Below, piece after piece: positions 1 to 12,179 of a stretch of 64,000 nt of DNA; within the stretch, counting starts at the first letter, position 1, and the number at the start of each line of letters is the position of its first letter. The translations under genes were made by a program, and so were the position numbers. A model generated the notes under the pieces. It saw nothing but the letters and a program-made list of their open reading frames with translations. It was not told the DNA's origin and did not search any database. This DNA is from Actinomucor elegans. Taxonomy: Eukaryota > Mucoromycota > Mucoromycetes > Mucorales > Mucoraceae. The DNA is taken from the NCBI GenBank assembly GCA_026027325.1, contig JAMSLZ010000003.1, positions 1,178,001-1,242,000 on the forward strand, read 5' to 3'.

Positions 1-71
1 TGTAATATCTAATAAACCAAATATATCACCATCTTCATTACAGACAGGCTACATTTGTAAGTATTTAGTCT

Positions 72-106
<35 letters not shown>

Positions 107-793
107 AATGGTTTTCACACTGTACCAAGTGACGGAAGCCTTTGGATACCATTAGATTCAAAGCTTCAGTGGCAGAAGTATCTGAAGTGACGCACATTGG
201 ACTTTTTGTCATGATATCGCTGACTGGAGTCGTTCTTTTATATACGGTCAACTTTTTAGACTTGAAAACACAGTTTCATACTTACTTGGCATCTAAACTT
301 TCAGCAACCAATCGGTATGCAATATCCTTTGCCTAACAAGAAATAAAAATTAAGTTTCTGATTTCTATCTACAGCCAAAAAAAAAAAAAAAAAAAAAAAC
401 TTACTGTGAAAATACCAGATAGTTGATCGTCATCGTTGATTACCAAAACGCAATCGCAACGTTTAGCTGCCATTAACTGAGCAGATTCAATAACCAGCAT
501 ATTCTCTTTTACTGTCAAAGCTTGGCCTGGCCTTAGAGCGGAGACTGTACCTGGGATACGGTTGTTCTTGCCCAAGGTTCGCGAAGAAGTGCCTTTCTTT
601 TTCGAAAAGTCCTGTTCCAGCTTCTTTCGGATAGCCTTTTACGACACAGTTTCACGTTATTGGTTGCCATTTTTCTCGATTTCTTGTATAATAACTTACT
701 TCGTCTCTTTTTAACTGACGCTGTCTGCCTGTCGAGTCGGCATTTTCGAGGGTTTCTACAGCACGTACTTTTGTCTGTCTCTTAGTAGACATA
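1..793 (-). CDS. CBS-domain protein (CBS/PB1 family), 5' part, runs off left edge
   Basis: The start codon is at 793 and the frame begins MSTKRQTKVRAVETLENADS. Splicing at GTAAGT donors joins QLKRDE to AIRKKLEQDF, then a CBS motif with ESAQLMAAKRCDCVLVINDD, a short exon reading AKDIAYRLVAESLDAK, and a second CBS motif with TTPVSDIMTKSPMCVTSDTS and GFRHLPVCNEDGDIFGLLDIT. Paired CBS motifs bind adenine nucleotides. The domain order and the DIAYRLVAE stretch match the fungal CBS plus PB1 proteins (the S. pombe SPAC24C9.05c type). The PB1 domain would lie beyond the window and is not seen. Two introns contain very long T runs on the coding strand (377-399 and 77-104). The cellular role of the family is poorly known. 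The gene is divergent from the uS11m gene. Exon edges are approximate. Confidence 0.85.
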
Positions 794-1368
794 TTGGTTA
801 TAGAAAGAATACAAGAAAAAAAAAAGAAAGAAAAAGAGAGAGAGAGAGAGAGAGAGAAAAGAGGTATATTAAAAAGAATGAGTTTCTATTAAATTTACAC
901 GTTTTTGAGAAGCAGGTGTCCGTAATTGAAAGACAGCGAACAGCAGACTGATAAACTGTGTGCTAGAACAAACAAACAAAACGACAAACAGTCGAGTCAT
1001 TTGCGGCTCATGATCTAAAGAAAAGGTTTTGATCTCGGACTAGAACCAGATTTACGCGTCCGGAATGTTGTTCGATGAGGTTTTCTACATGAGAATGTAA
1101 GCAATCGAGAAATCTATCGGGAAAAAGATAGATCCAGACCCAAAATACCTAGCCATCAACTCGATAAAAAAACACTTTGAATCTATACTGTGCTATTTGC
1201 TTGATGGATCACCGTCAATGCAACCTAGCAACCTCATTACGGTGAGCAGTCACGGTCAGCCAATAACAGATGAGCTGGAAATTTTTGGTTACCATGGAGC
1301 TTCAACCCCCCTGGGAGGCTTGAAGCTTTGACAGATTTTTTTCTTCAAGTTTTCGACAATTACAAAGC
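794..1368. promoter_or_regulatory. Divergent intergenic region between CBS gene and uS11m
   Basis: This 575 bp region separates two divergent start codons, so it should hold both promoters. It contains a purine-rich stretch with an (AG)n run at about 827-857 next to the CBS gene start, and a CCAAT pentamer near 1259 upstream of the ribosomal protein gene. No TATA box is obvious and no other gene is seen. Confidence 0.45.
827..857 (+). repeat. (AG)n microsatellite
   Basis: About 15 AG units within a purine-rich stretch in the divergent region upstream of the CBS-domain gene. Confidence 0.85.
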
Positions 1369-2010
1369 ATGTTGGCCATTAAACATACTATTCCTCGAGT
1401 ATATGCACAGATCGCTCGTCCCTGCGTCCAAGCAACCCAAACCCGCTGGACTTCTACTACAACCCCACAACAATCAGACGAAAAGAAGCAGCAAAATTCA
1501 GCTCAATTCGATGGCATTTTAGGTGTCTTGGGACTCTCCAAGACCGAGGCTGAAGGCCAAGTTTTGAATGATGCCATTAAACCCAACACCAACAAAAAGG
1601 CCGGCACTGGATTCTTTGACGTGACCTCTTTCACTAGCACAATAGACAGTATGAATCAATCGCCTCACCAACTTCACATTAACGCAACTTTCAATAACAC
1701 CATTATTACTTTAACAAGACCTAATGGTGCACCATTAGTCACTACCTCTGGTGGATCAGCAGGATTTAAAAAGGCCGCTCGTAGTGGTTATGAAGCAGCT
1801 CATCAAGCAGCTATTCAATTATTGGACAAAATGAATGCAAAGAATTTGCAAGTGCCTAATATTCATATTGTGTTGAAGGGATTTGGACCTGGTCGTGATG
1901 CTGCATTCAAAGCATTGGTGAGTGGTTCTCCATGGAATGTGAAACGTATTACAGATGCTACACCTATACCTTTTGGTGGTTGTAGACCCAAGAAAGCCAG
2001 ACGTCTTTAG
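1369..2010 (+). CDS. Mitochondrial small-subunit ribosomal protein uS11m
   Basis: Single-exon gene of 213 residues. The N-terminus (MLAIKHTIPRVYAQIARP) is basic and lacks acidic residues, as in a mitochondrial presequence. The C-terminal two thirds are a clear uS11 domain: HINATFNNTIITLTRPNGAP, the TTSGGSAGFKKAARSGYEAA block, IHIVLKGFGPGRDAAFKAL, and the RITDATPIPFGGCRPKKARR end typical of S11 proteins. It would sit on the platform of the mitochondrial small ribosomal subunit near the mRNA exit. The equivalent in S. cerevisiae is Mrps18. The first Met of the frame is used because the presequence-like region begins there. The 3' end faces the SF3a2 gene with 65 bp between stop codons, and AATAAA occurs just after the stop. 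Confidence 0.95.
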   Translation: MLAIKHTIPRVYAQIARPCVQATQTRWTSTTTPQQSDEKKQQNSAQFDGILGVLGLSKTEAEGQVLNDAIKPNTNKKAGTGFFDVTSFTSTIDSMNQSPHQLHINATFNNTIITLTRPNGAPLVTTSGGSAGFKKAARSGYEAAHQAAIQLLDKMNAKNLQVPNIHIVLKGFGPGRDAAFKALVSGSPWNVKRITDATPIPFGGCRPKKARRL

Positions 2011-2075
2011 AAACAATGTATATTCTTTATATAAATAAAAACGCTTTGTAGATTACTTTATTATAGTTTTATTTT

Positions 2076-2795
2076 TTAAGCAGTAGCTACAGGTGGCGCC
2101 ATACTAGGTGCCGACATGCCTTCAAACATACCGTTTCTTTCGTTTTTGAAAAAGAATTGCAGTGAAAATTGCTTCAAGTCTTGATCCCAGTGTGTCCAGA
2201 ACTTGCCAGGCGTTTCATCTACTTTGGAGCTTTGAATTTTAAATGAAATGGATTCGTAAGGCTCTGCTGCGATCACCAAATATTGATACGCGTTATTAGG
2301 TGGTTCAATCTTTTGTTCATATGCACCCATGAATCGATGGCGAGGAATAACGTCCTCTGCGATCTGAGGATATTGGATTTGGAACAAGAAGCCCAGTTGA
2401 CGTGTCACTGGATCACGAACTTTGGTGACTCGATAACCAGGTCGACCAATCTTGATCATGTTGCGTCGAGGCACTACCAAGGGTTTAGGTGGACCTACAG
2501 GAGGCACAACTAGGTTGTTTTCTCGAGCTTCCTTGGCTGCACGACGTGCCAGGTTGGTTTGATGCTTTTTGCCTTGTGTATGCGCTAAATATGATCCTTC
2601 ACTGGTATGCAATGTCAAACAAAGTTTACATTCATAAGAACCAAGATGATTCTTCATAAAATAAGGATCTTTAGCAATATCGATGGTTTCCATGGCTAAT
2701 TTACGAAGTCGCTCACGGCGATCAACGTTAGATTCTGAAAAACTAGCTACTCCACCACCTCTGTGCTTGCTGCCGACTCGATTTTGGAAATCCAT
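2076..2795 (-). CDS. Splicing factor 3A subunit 2 (SF3a2/SAP62/Prp11)
   Basis: Uninterrupted frame of 239 residues. It begins MDFQNRVGSKHRGGGVASFS, the conserved start of SF3a2 proteins, followed by RRERLRKLAMETIDIAKDPY. A matrin-type C2H2 zinc finger (CKLCLTLHTSEGSYLAHTQGKKH, shown here only by its C-X2-C and H-X5-H spacing) covers about residues 56-80. The C-terminal half has the SF3a2 core, with RPGYRVTKVRDP and FLFQIQYPQIAEDVIPRHRF. The protein belongs to the U2 snRNP SF3a complex and helps place U2 on the branch region. Length is near that of the fungal family; the long proline-rich tail of the metazoan protein is absent. The gene is convergent with uS11m. Confidence 0.96.
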   Translation of the reverse strand: MDFQNRVGSKHRGGGVASFSESNVDRRERLRKLAMETIDIAKDPYFMKNHLGSYECKLCLTLHTSEGSYLAHTQGKKHQTNLARRAAKEARENNLVVPPVGPPKPLVVPRRNMIKIGRPGYRVTKVRDPVTRQLGFLFQIQYPQIAEDVIPRHRFMGAYEQKIEPPNNAYQYLVIAAEPYESISFKIQSSKVDETPGKFWTHWDQDLKQFSLQFFFKNERNGMFEGMSAPSMAPPVATA

Positions 2796-5700
2796 TTATC
2801 GTTTGTAATTGAAAAGATGTTTAATTATTGTACTGTGCAAGAAAAGAACAGTGAAATAAAGCCATTGACGTCTTCTTTGAATATTTTGGATGGACAGTCA
2901 CAATAGCGAAAATTTCGAAATTCTCTTATCTCTAGATTGTTCAAACCTTGGTTGAGCTTTTGATAATGATGAAAATGAACTCTAAAGACATAGTTTATAC
3001 TCCAAAGCCATATTTTAAATATTGTAGTATTTCTTTCACATCTTTTTTTTTTGTACTTTTTTTTATGTACAAAATATCCGGATTATTGTCACCAAGCTAA
3101 CTATTTGAAGCACCGAAATCTTCTTAAAATATGTCTTGCTTTAGAATGCATTGATATTACTCTCAATTTAATGCACAAAATAATTTAGTTAATGATATTC
3201 ACATCGTTTATTATTTTATATGTAAGCAAATATAGTACCAATCGAAAATGGCTGACAAGTATTTTGAACTATACGCTTGTTATAAAGTATTGTGTTTCTA
3301 CATAGCAGACTCATTGATAGATAGAAAAAGACAAAGTAGTACACCATTATGAAAGAACTATATTGCTATATTTATTTAGAATGGTTTTTTGCTTTTAGAC
3401 ATGAAAAAGGAGAATCATTAGAGTGGCGACTATGGGTAGAACGTATACTTGGAGAGCACATAACCATGACTACCCACATCATATACACAAACAGAGTTCG
3501 AGGCAAAAAGGGGATATTATGCATATTGAAAATTACTGTAACAGTGTATGCTTACAAGCTTTATATTCTATATACATTGTGGACCGCAACTAGTTGAATA
3601 GTAAATTCTGTGCATATAGCAATATTTTTTTTCATCCTTCAACATCAGAATATTTGTTATTTCAGATTTGATAGGATGATGCATTGCGATTACTAATAAT
3701 AAAAGATAATTTAATGTTTGATCTTATTCTAAACAGTAATAAAGAAGATGTTCTATATGGATCAAAAGAGTGAAAGGAAGGCTCAATCCAGGTTTCTTAA
3801 TTTAAAGGTTTACAACAAAGAAACTCTAATTTCATTACCTACCGAAGCAGCTGTAAAATGAATCTTTGTTGTCATTCTATGGAAACGCTTGTTTATAAGG
3901 AACCATTAAATCTATTAGTGTTTTCATTGTAATTGTATAATCATCAGCATACCTGATATATTTTCGATCATTGCTGGTGATAAAGTAACGTTTGATACTG
4001 GCTAGTAAATTCATAGGCATAAATATATCTCGACCGATGGCGGTTAAGTGCTGCATTTAACTATGCAAGTATTTCATCTACAATAAAATATTACTTTCAT
4101 TAGAAAATTAATTCAATAGAAACAAATAAATATACTATATCCTTAGTAATTGATTGATAGCAAATTAACCTTTTACATAACCGATACCTTAGTACTTAAA
4201 AGCTGGTTTCCTTTCCAGTTACGGTATTAACAAATAAATATACCAAAAAAAAAAAAAAAAAAAAAAAAAACAGCAAACTGGTCAAGAACAATACAAATTG
4301 GACAATTAAAATCTTTTTGTAATAAATTATACTTGTTATTAGATAAGCGCGTAACAACAGTACCGTATTGCAGGTTTTTGATATTGACAACATCTGGACA
4401 AAGATATCCTATAATAGAAAAGGAACATCGTCGTTATGAAAGGCGGTAGCTTATTAGTAATAAAAAGTTTGTAGAGTTTTTTTTCTGAAAACTATCGCGG
4501 TAGAAGTAACGATTATATGCTACATATAAACTACTATCATATTGGTGTTACAACCACGAGTCTGTTGTTGCATGATAGATTATCATAAACGTTATTTGAC
4601 TGAAATCGGTTGAGAGATCTAATCTAGTAAATATAGATTTAGCTTATATGAAAAGCTAGTCGTTCAATTGATATAATAAACTCTCATTTACTGCATTAAA
4701 CAGAAGTTTTAATGGGTTCAGTAGTCTATTATGAATAAGCACTTATATGCGACATGTAACCGAGACAAGTTGATATCAATGCCATGAACTATCATAATCG
4801 TGCTCATCATTTCTGATCGGTAAACAAATTGCACCTTCGAATTCCGCTATGCCTGAGAGTTATATGGAATATATAAGTTGATTTATACTACAAAAGGGAC
4901 TAAAACAATTTGATCACGCTGAATGTGTGGTTTGTTTATTAATGTAAAAGAAAGACCAAGATCTCTATATTGCACAGCTTGAGCTCTATTAAATATTGTA
5001 TTATTATTGAATGTCAGATTAGATGAGCTGAGATCTTAAATATGTGTAGTGCTTTGTATCTTAATACCGCATAGTATCATCCAGATACATGCTCACTCTA
5101 AAGATTGTATGTTAATTACCTCCCAAAACCGTCAATGCCGTTTGTTATTTTGCACCATATTTCATACTTTGAAAAACTAGTTTACTTGAATTAATAATGA
5201 CGTAAGTTAATCGAAAGAACTATTGATGGCCGTGGTTCGAGTCAGTTTTCGATTAAGCAGATGATAAGGTGCGAAAATGGCGCACGAAGCAACAAATTAC
5301 TGGTGCTGGGCCTAAATAGTCTTTATGTCCAAAATTCAACAATTTCACTAAAAGTTAGATATAAAAAAAAAGCTTAAAATAATCTTTATATAATCCAGCG
5401 TACAATAATGTTCGTAAATCCTATATAATATATACTCTTAATTGAGTAAGTGTCGCATTGTAACTGACGAAATAAAATATCATTGCTCCAAAATGCCAAT
5501 CACGGTCATTCTTCTAGTATTGTCGTTTAGCGAGCCAATCAACACTTTGAAATGACAAAATTTCCTTTTATTGTTTGTATGTCACGCACCATTAGCCATG
5601 GTATAGCTTATTAAGTCGTTTATTATCAAGATATAGCTATTAATGTCATTCAAACTGCATTATCTAACACGGAGTAAAGATATTACTAATTAGTTCACTC

Positions 5701-5974
5701 AATTGCGAGCGGGCACGCTTGATTGGTAAGCGAAGCTTTTTCTTTGTCTTTTCTAACGAGTAACCAGAAAGATTTGTAGGCTATTCATAAGCGTCTCAAC
5801 TCATACTATCAAGGATTGTAAAAGAACGGCAAGTAAACGGAGTAAATCATAAGGTTCAGTGCTTTAAAAAAATTTATGATCACAATATGACGAGAAAGAC
5901 TCCGATAATCTGAAAAAGGGCAACCAATCTATTTGTCAACCTCTTTCTTCCTCTTTATTGTTTATAGACCTGAA
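2796..5974. other. Gene-free AT-rich stretch with repeat traces
   Basis: No frame longer than about 80 codons here looks like a protein. Visible items are an A run at 4245-4270, a copy of the motif ATTTGACTGAAATCGG at 4593-4620 that recurs elsewhere in the window, and a 24-base segment at 5221-5244 identical to part of the repeat at 34.77 kb. The last 100 bp before 5975 is the presumed promoter and 5' UTR of the carrier gene; TTGTTTATAG just before its start could be a 5' UTR splice acceptor. Confidence 0.5.
5221..5244 (-). repeat. Dispersed repeat A, short copy
   Basis: Twenty-four bases identical to 34774-34797. On the minus strand they encode DSNHGHQ plus a stop, the very end of the repeat A frame. 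Flanks are unrelated, so this may be a severely truncated 3' end. Confidence 0.5.
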
Positions 5975-7151
5975 ATGAGTGAGACAATAGCCGCTTCTTC
6001 TTCTCCAAAAAGTCACTTGGCTCTAGATAAAACAGAAAAAAAGAAACAAAGCGTTTTGATGGCGACAAAAGGATCCTCGTCTTTTGAAAAGATCGTGTCA
6101 GCATGCACAGGCGCCGTTATTACCATGTCATTTAGTAGGTTGATCGTGTTTAGATCTTGGAGATCTATATCATTAACAATTTTATTAGTGAATCCTTTGG
6201 ACGTGGTGAAAACCCGGCTTCAAGAAAATGCAACGAACGGCTTAAAAGCATACACAGGCACTATTGTAGGTGATGCTTGGTTAGTTTGAAGCATATCTAT
6301 TGACATGTAAACATAGGATGGTCTTTCAAAAATTTTTAGAAACGAAGGTGTTTTTGCTTTATGGCGAGGATTAATACCTGGATTAGCTATGGCTTTACCA
6401 TCGACAGCTATTTATTTTGTGGGATATGACTATATTAGAGATCATACAAGAACCTCTCAATTTGCGAATACTGCGCTTGATCATTATTCACCATTATGGG
6501 CAGGCGGATTAGCAAGAAGTAGGTTTAATAGATGCATTATTGCCATAGATAACTCAACGTTCTCTAGCCATGTCTGCACTTGTTGTATCCCCTTTGGAGC
6601 TATTTAGAACGCGAATGCAGTCAGCGGAAGGCATCAATGGATTTTCAGGTATATCAATAACTATCTAGACCATAGGCCACCTTATTCATATCAGTTTAGA
6701 TGTATGGAATGGCGTATCCAACATGGTAAAAAAAGAAGGACCTCGGGCATTATGGCGTGGATTATTACCTACGATGCTGAGAGATGTACCATTTTCAGGC
6801 ATCTACTGGATGGGATACGAAAAGATCAAGCATAGACTGCAGACACATCATGAACTATCACATTTTCAAACCTCATTTATAGCTGGCGCATCATCAGGCA
6901 TGATTGCTGCTATTGTTACTACACCATTTGATGTTGTAAAGACACAACGTCAAGTGAGTTCTGATGCTGAAGAAGCTAGGTTGGGTCGTATTCTGAATAA
7001 TATCATGAGAAAGAATGGATCTGCTGGATTTTTTCGAGGTGTAGTTCCACGTGTAGTCAAAGTAGCTCCAGCTTGTGCTATCATGATATCCAGTTATGAA
7101 ATGGGCAAGCATTTCTTTGCGAATCGTAAATTAAACTTGGAGCAACTGTAA
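5975..7151 (+). CDS. Mitochondrial carrier of the MTM1/SLC25A39-40 type
   Basis: Five exons are supported: 5975-6134, 6189-6265, 6317-6518, 6568-6648 and 6700-7151. They sum to 972 nt, or 323 residues. Three carrier signatures are readable: NPLDVVKTRLQENATNG, SPLELFRTRMQSAEG and TPFDVVKTQRQVSSD. After splicing, the second repeat reads GGLARTMSALVVSPLEL, with the ART motif of the MTM1/SLC25A39/40 group. That subfamily acts in the inner mitochondrial membrane; SLC25A39 and SLC25A40 import glutathione, and yeast Mtm1 affects manganese and iron homeostasis. Introns are 49-54 nt. The start at 5975 (MSETIAASSSPKSHLA) was chosen over 5933 because the segment before it resembles a splice acceptor. 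The exact substrate is inferred from the subfamily. Confidence 0.9.
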
Positions 7152-7209
7152 AATGCACTGGCTTTATTGTATAGAATATAGAAAACTAGTTATATGTGTA
7201 TTAAAGGCT

Positions 7210-7962
7210 CTATTGTTTATTGTTCTTCTTATTCTTCTTTGATGATTCTGATTGTATAATGCAATTAGATATTGTCTGCTAGAACTCGATTGGAATACTT
7301 ACTATTAGAACTGAAAGCATCCATCTTTCTTTTCTTGTTATCTTTAGTTGGTTTCTCTTCTTCTTCATCCGAAGAAATATCGACTTCCTCTTCTAATTCT
7401 CTTTTCTTGTTTTCAATCTCTGTTTCCACAGCAACCTTGTTTTCGTTAATAGCTGACTTGATGAATCTCGCCGCTGCATCTTTGTCAACCTTTAATGTAG
7501 CTGTTCGACCTTATTTAGTATCATTATCGCGCATTAGAATCAATATTGATCTTACGTTTCTCTTCTTTTCCTTGTGCCTTTTTAAACTTTTGGATATATT
7601 GTTGAACTCGAAGCTACCATGGAACTATTAAATCATGAACATAGATTTCTCATGTTCTAACGTACCAATTCGTTCATGACTTCATGCTTTTGTGGATCGG
7701 ATCCTTGAGTTCTCAAATAGACTAAAAGAATCGGATCAGCGATACATACATTTGTTTGAATGGGCCACGTACTGTAATATAATGAATTTAAGCTATACGA
7801 TAACAAGACTTGTAATTCATATCGTTCTTGGATCGGTAATTTTGTAAAAATCTCGCTTAATGGTTTTTCTAAAAGAGGCTTCAAATGTTCTCTCACAACA
7901 TGCAAGCGAGACTTTAAAGCACGGACGGCCTTCTTTGGAATTTCTACTTGTGTTGCTTCCAT
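7210..7962 (-). CDS. Exosome cofactor C1D/Rrp47 (Sas10/C1D family)
   Basis: Four exons (7962-7666, 7613-7556, 7509-7303, 7247-7210) sum to 600 nt, or 199 residues. The first exon has the Sas10/Utp3/C1D domain: VVREHLKPLLEKPLSEIF, LPIQERYELQVLLSYSLNSL and HEVMNEL, then LRVQQYIQKFKKAQGKEEK from exon 2. Exon 3 holds TATLKVDKDAAARFIKSAI and an acidic Ser/Glu stretch; the protein ends in a lysine/asparagine-rich tail (KKNKKNNKQ). C1D/Rrp47 binds RNA and the N-terminus of Rrp6, and supports nuclear exosome processing of rRNA and snoRNA. Start MEATQVEI is preferred over a Met three codons upstream. The 3' end is convergent with the carrier gene, 58 bp between stop codons. Confidence 0.92.
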
Positions 7963-8587
7963 AATATGCAATTTTTAAATTTGGAAGAAAGGTTTTTTTT
8001 TTCTCTCGAGAGGGTTTTCACGGACTATTTTCAAGCGCAGTCACTAGAATGACAGCTCAAGATCATTGGTTGCCATTATGCACCAACCGCTACTGCTGCC
8101 AAAACCAATGTATAATCTTGAAGGATAAGCTTGATAAAAATAATACATTCTTTTCTAAACATATCCCAAATATCAGAGATTTATTTCAGCTTACAGTTGA
8201 TATTAGCGAACGTACATATTTCTAATCAGTTTTAATGCTCATCGCTGTGATCTATCAGAAATTCAAGACAAAAGTGTATACATTTACTTTCATTTCTTAA
8301 ACTTTATAATCTTGCGTATTTAACAGAATGTAAAAGCACATAACTTATCTATCTAATTAGCTATGGACAGTATATCCTTATATGCAATAATAATACTAGA
8401 TTCAGTAACTCATTCAAGCCTTAATGGCTAATTCGCAAATCGTACCACGAGTGCAATCGTCAAGTCTCCTTTTTATTTGTTTAGTTCGCGATATCTGAAA
8501 GTGCCATAATTGGTTGAGTTTTCCAGTGTCCTTTTAAAAGCACTCAAACGTGAGCGGTTTATTTCAAAGTGTCAAGTAAATTTAATA
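7963..8587. other. Intergenic region, C1D promoter side and APC5 3' flank
   Basis: About 625 bp with no coding frame. The first 100 bp should hold the C1D promoter (a T run and CTCTCGAG close to the start codon). The rest is AT-rich and nothing else recognisable is seen. Confidence 0.4.
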
Positions 8588-11476
8588 TTATATCTTTTTA
8601 ATTGCTTCCATCACTTTTAGTTTTTCACTTTGCAGTTTTGCCTTATCCAATAGGATTGACCTGAAGTGTAGAGTTTTTAACAACTGATCCTTTAAAGACA
8701 GTTCTCTATAGCCTATAATGTATGTGTTATAAGTAATTGTTCTATGAGATTCTAGAGATCACTTGCCTTTTTCTGCTTTTGCCAAGTAATCAAGGATAAC
8801 GGTGCTTGATTCTGATATACATGGTTAGGGCAGTTTCGTTGCAAGAGATACTTTATCTTACCATTTGGAGAGGATATGTCTGAAACTATAGCATAAGTGA
8901 GATAAAGATCAGACTCCATTGTTTTAGATTGCATCATTAGAACTTTAGGGAAAATGTTCTCTAGCATAAACACTGCTTTTTCAAGTAGATCCTTTTCGTT
9001 CATGCGAGCATATGCCTCGGCTAGTTTGATTGCTGCGCTGTAATATATTTTAGCATCAAAGGATTGTTTTGCTGTTTTCATCGCGTTTACTAAGACGGGT
9101 ATAGAAGTACTGACAGAATTCATTTTCTAAAAGTATGATTTAAAAAAACGAGCCCAAAGATCTGATAAAAAAAAATAATTACCAAATGAATTTCTGCTTG
9201 CAATATGAGGTTATAACCCAGCTGAGACGTTTGGTCTGTCTTTTGGATATAGTCATGCACATCTTCTAGAACCAATAATGCTTTTTCAAACTCTTTCATT
9301 TGTAAAAGGTCGTAAGCATTATCATGCATAGCACTAAAATATTCCTCTGAATCAGGTGGTATAGTTAAATGTATCATTTTATCTTGCCGGTCAACCATAT
9401 CGAAGGCTCTTTTTATGCATTGATGAGTTATGAATTCATTTGAAAACTATTATATATGACTTACCTTTTCCTACTTGTCTGGCGCAAAATACGAGCTCTA
9501 GCTTGTCTCCAGCCCATCAAAGTATCACTTTCATTGCTGTACTTGTTTGTAAATTGAGTCAACACTTCAAGTGCCTCTTCTGCTTTGCCATTGGATTGCA
9601 GCTTGATAAAAGTGAGAAAACATGTACATATCCTTTGCATTACCATGCTTACCATGTTGGCTTTGGAAATGGCGGTCTTTTCTTCATCATCCACTGATTC
9701 ATCACTTGATTTTTCAGCAAGATATAAATAGGATTGAGCTAAGACACTGTTACCTGCATGAGATCTATTAGTCTATGTTATCTCATTTGTTTTGATTCTT
9801 TACCATATCGATGCCATGTCAAATAAGTCATCAGGAATTGTACGCGGTCCATGTATTTGATATCGTTCATAATAATATGAATCAAACTTTTATATAAATA
9901 CAAGAATACATTTCGGCATGGTCCACCCTACCATAGGTATATCAGACTATTAAATATTGGAATTGAAAAAAAAAAAATCGGCTTACATCTCGAAGCAAGT
10001 TCCGAGCATGAGTTAATGTCTTGAGATTATCTAAATAGTCATCCATGTAGGAACTATGCTCATTGATCTGGTGGTTCTTTCTGCAAACTTCTATCCAGCT
10101 ATGCATCAATCAACGTTAGTGAAACATTCTACATGTACAGCCATCAAAACCTTACAATTGTACTTCTTGCAAGCAATACTCATCTTTGTTGGATCTTGCA
10201 GCGGATAACGCATCATTTAAAGCCTAATGGAAACTTATTAAGTGTTATGTTTCTCAAAAGCAGCAAACGTAAATGGCTATTCTACCGATAGAGCACTAAA
10301 AGAGTGACCAAACTTGTACTCCAAGATACCCAAATTCAACAGAGCATATTGCACATCACTAATCAAAAATGATCAATACAATACCAAAGTGCTTTTTTTT
10401 TTCAAGATACTTTACAGGCCTTTGTTCAAGCTCATATCAAACGAGTGATGTAGGTGGTACAATGAATGAATGTATTCTTTTGTACGGGTATAGTTGAGGT
10501 AACGAACATGACGAACGATTGACATGGATGGCAACTGTTTTTCTATCTTCTCCAAGTAGCTGTGCAGCACTGTGGGATTTATATTGGCAGTGCCTATTCT
10601 TTCAATTTTTTCGGCTTGATACTTGAGAAATTCTTTTACATTATACTCGGATAGCCATTCTTCTGCCTTAGGGTCATTGCCTGTAGTGAATTCAGCATCG
10701 CCTGCAAGTCCATGAATGTATTGATGATAGGCTTTATGGACATCTAGTAAATGATCAAACGGTAGTTTTGCATATTCCACACGACATCTGCGTACAAATA
10801 AACCTAGCACGCTCGATCTTTCCTGAAAAAAAAAATACGATGTTAATGACAATTAAATGCTGAATATCTATAAATTTATATATACCAACACAACAGTATC
10901 TTCTTTTTGGACCTATCATTACTGTTAAATGATACAGATTATCTTTCGTCGTTGGTGCCTTACCTCCAAATCATCATGCAAGACATACTTCAAAGCTTAA
11001 GAGAAGTAGCATCAGTTTAACATGTTAGTATAGCAGACAATGGACAACCTACATCCCATAAATTCGTCAAATTCGTGAGGCGAATCGATAGATAATAACT
11101 ATACTTTCTTTTTTTGAGTAACAAAAGATCCAAAATAGACCAAGATCTAAAACTTACTTCTTGTTGAATACCATCAAGAGTCCCTTCCATCAATTCTTCG
11201 TCATTACTAAACGTCTTTATCTGATTCAACATGTCTATCAAACGTGGTTGAGAGCAAGTTTCTTTACACGAGTCTTCATTCTTATAAAAAGGGAACATGT
11301 CAAGATCGTTTGCCGGAATGTTTCAATAGTTTTTTTTTCTTTTACCAAAATGCTCTTCATAATGAAGACTACAAACTTGGAAACCAAGGCATCATGAAAT
11401 TCGTATTTACAGAATCGCCGAATCAAGATTAATAGAACAATTCTATATGGTGTATTATAGCCTATATGTAGCATAT
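8588..11476 (-). CDS. Anaphase-promoting complex subunit 5 (APC5)
   Basis: A multi-exon gene in which the pieces line up in order with APC5. The N-terminus reads MLHIGYNTPYRIVLLILIRR (start 11476), matching the TPYKIAVLVLL start region of animal APC5. Further on are EYIHSLYHLHHSFDMSLNKG, the APC5 hallmark (ALLNLGILEYKFGHSFSALS) near 10.3 kb, SNKDEYCLQEVQL, a TPR-like repeat (AYDLLQMKEFEKALLVLEDV), a helical block (FDAKIYYSAAIKLAEAYARM) and a C-terminal exon SLKDQLLKTLHFRSILLDKA ending at 8588. APC5 is a TPR-rich scaffold of the APC/C ubiquitin ligase that drives exit from mitosis. The penultimate intron appears to use a GC donor (AAG followed by GCAAGT), required to keep frame into the last exon. 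Not all internal exon edges were resolved. Confidence 0.88.
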
Positions 11477-12082
11477 ACGCGAAAAAAAAAAAGGATTTCG
11501 AACACAACAAAACGCACTGATTTTATTCAAACCTTTTTAATGTTAGCTGGGTATAGAAAAAAAAAACGTGAATACTGTCAGCATAAGAAGAGTATTAGGA
11601 TTAAAGTATAGTAGTATATCCTTAAACAAAGACAATGTGCTAATGTAGTAGCTTATTCTGAGTATGGACCTTTTTTTTTCAGATTGGATATTAAACCAGA
11701 ATCAGTTGAGAGATTAATTGTTTCGATCCAGTTCTTCATTTGGTATAAATGTATTTTATTGCTAATCATGAGCGCAACCAAATGGTATAATCACTGTGAT
11801 TTAGTTAAATAACTGCTTTAGCGCATGTAGAAGTTTATGTTGATTATAGACTATTAGTCAAACGAAATATTTGATGGGAACCTGTCAAGAGGGTCTACTA
11901 GTAATTAAATCAACAAAGTCACAAGGAAATTAAGAAATTCTGTGCACATGTCTAATATACAAGAGTGTACTCGCTAAACTTGAGTCAAGTAATAGCGTCA
12001 CTAGAAACAAAGCTCCATTTTGAACATGTAGCAGCAACTGATGATGAGATTAACTTGGAATCTATCCAAAATATAAAAGGAT

Positions 12083-12179
12083 GGCGCTATTTGAACTGCA
12101 AAATTTGATTGTGAAGAGATTTCAACTAAATCGGATTTGAATAATGCTGTTTATGATGCTGATGAAATGTAATACTTAT
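12083..12179 (+). repeat. Decayed coding fragment, arm 1 of an inverted pair
   Basis: This arm and the reverse complement of 12405-12503 match at about 83 of 96 aligned bases by hand count. Both encode a shared peptide: here TAKFDCEEISTKSDLNNAVY, in the partner TAKTDCEGIPTKSDLNNAVY. In this arm the Trp codon seen in the partner (IWTAK) is a TGA stop. Almost all differences are transitions. The protein family is not recognised; a mobile-element remnant is the likeliest origin. Confidence 0.7.

Noticed and set aside
142..336. Plus-strand frame over the CBS gene
   Set aside because: Antisense shadow of spliced CBS exons and introns.
3349..3597. 82-codon frame
   Set aside because: Composition is that of translated AT-rich DNA, with no motif, no homolog recognised and no promoter-like context.
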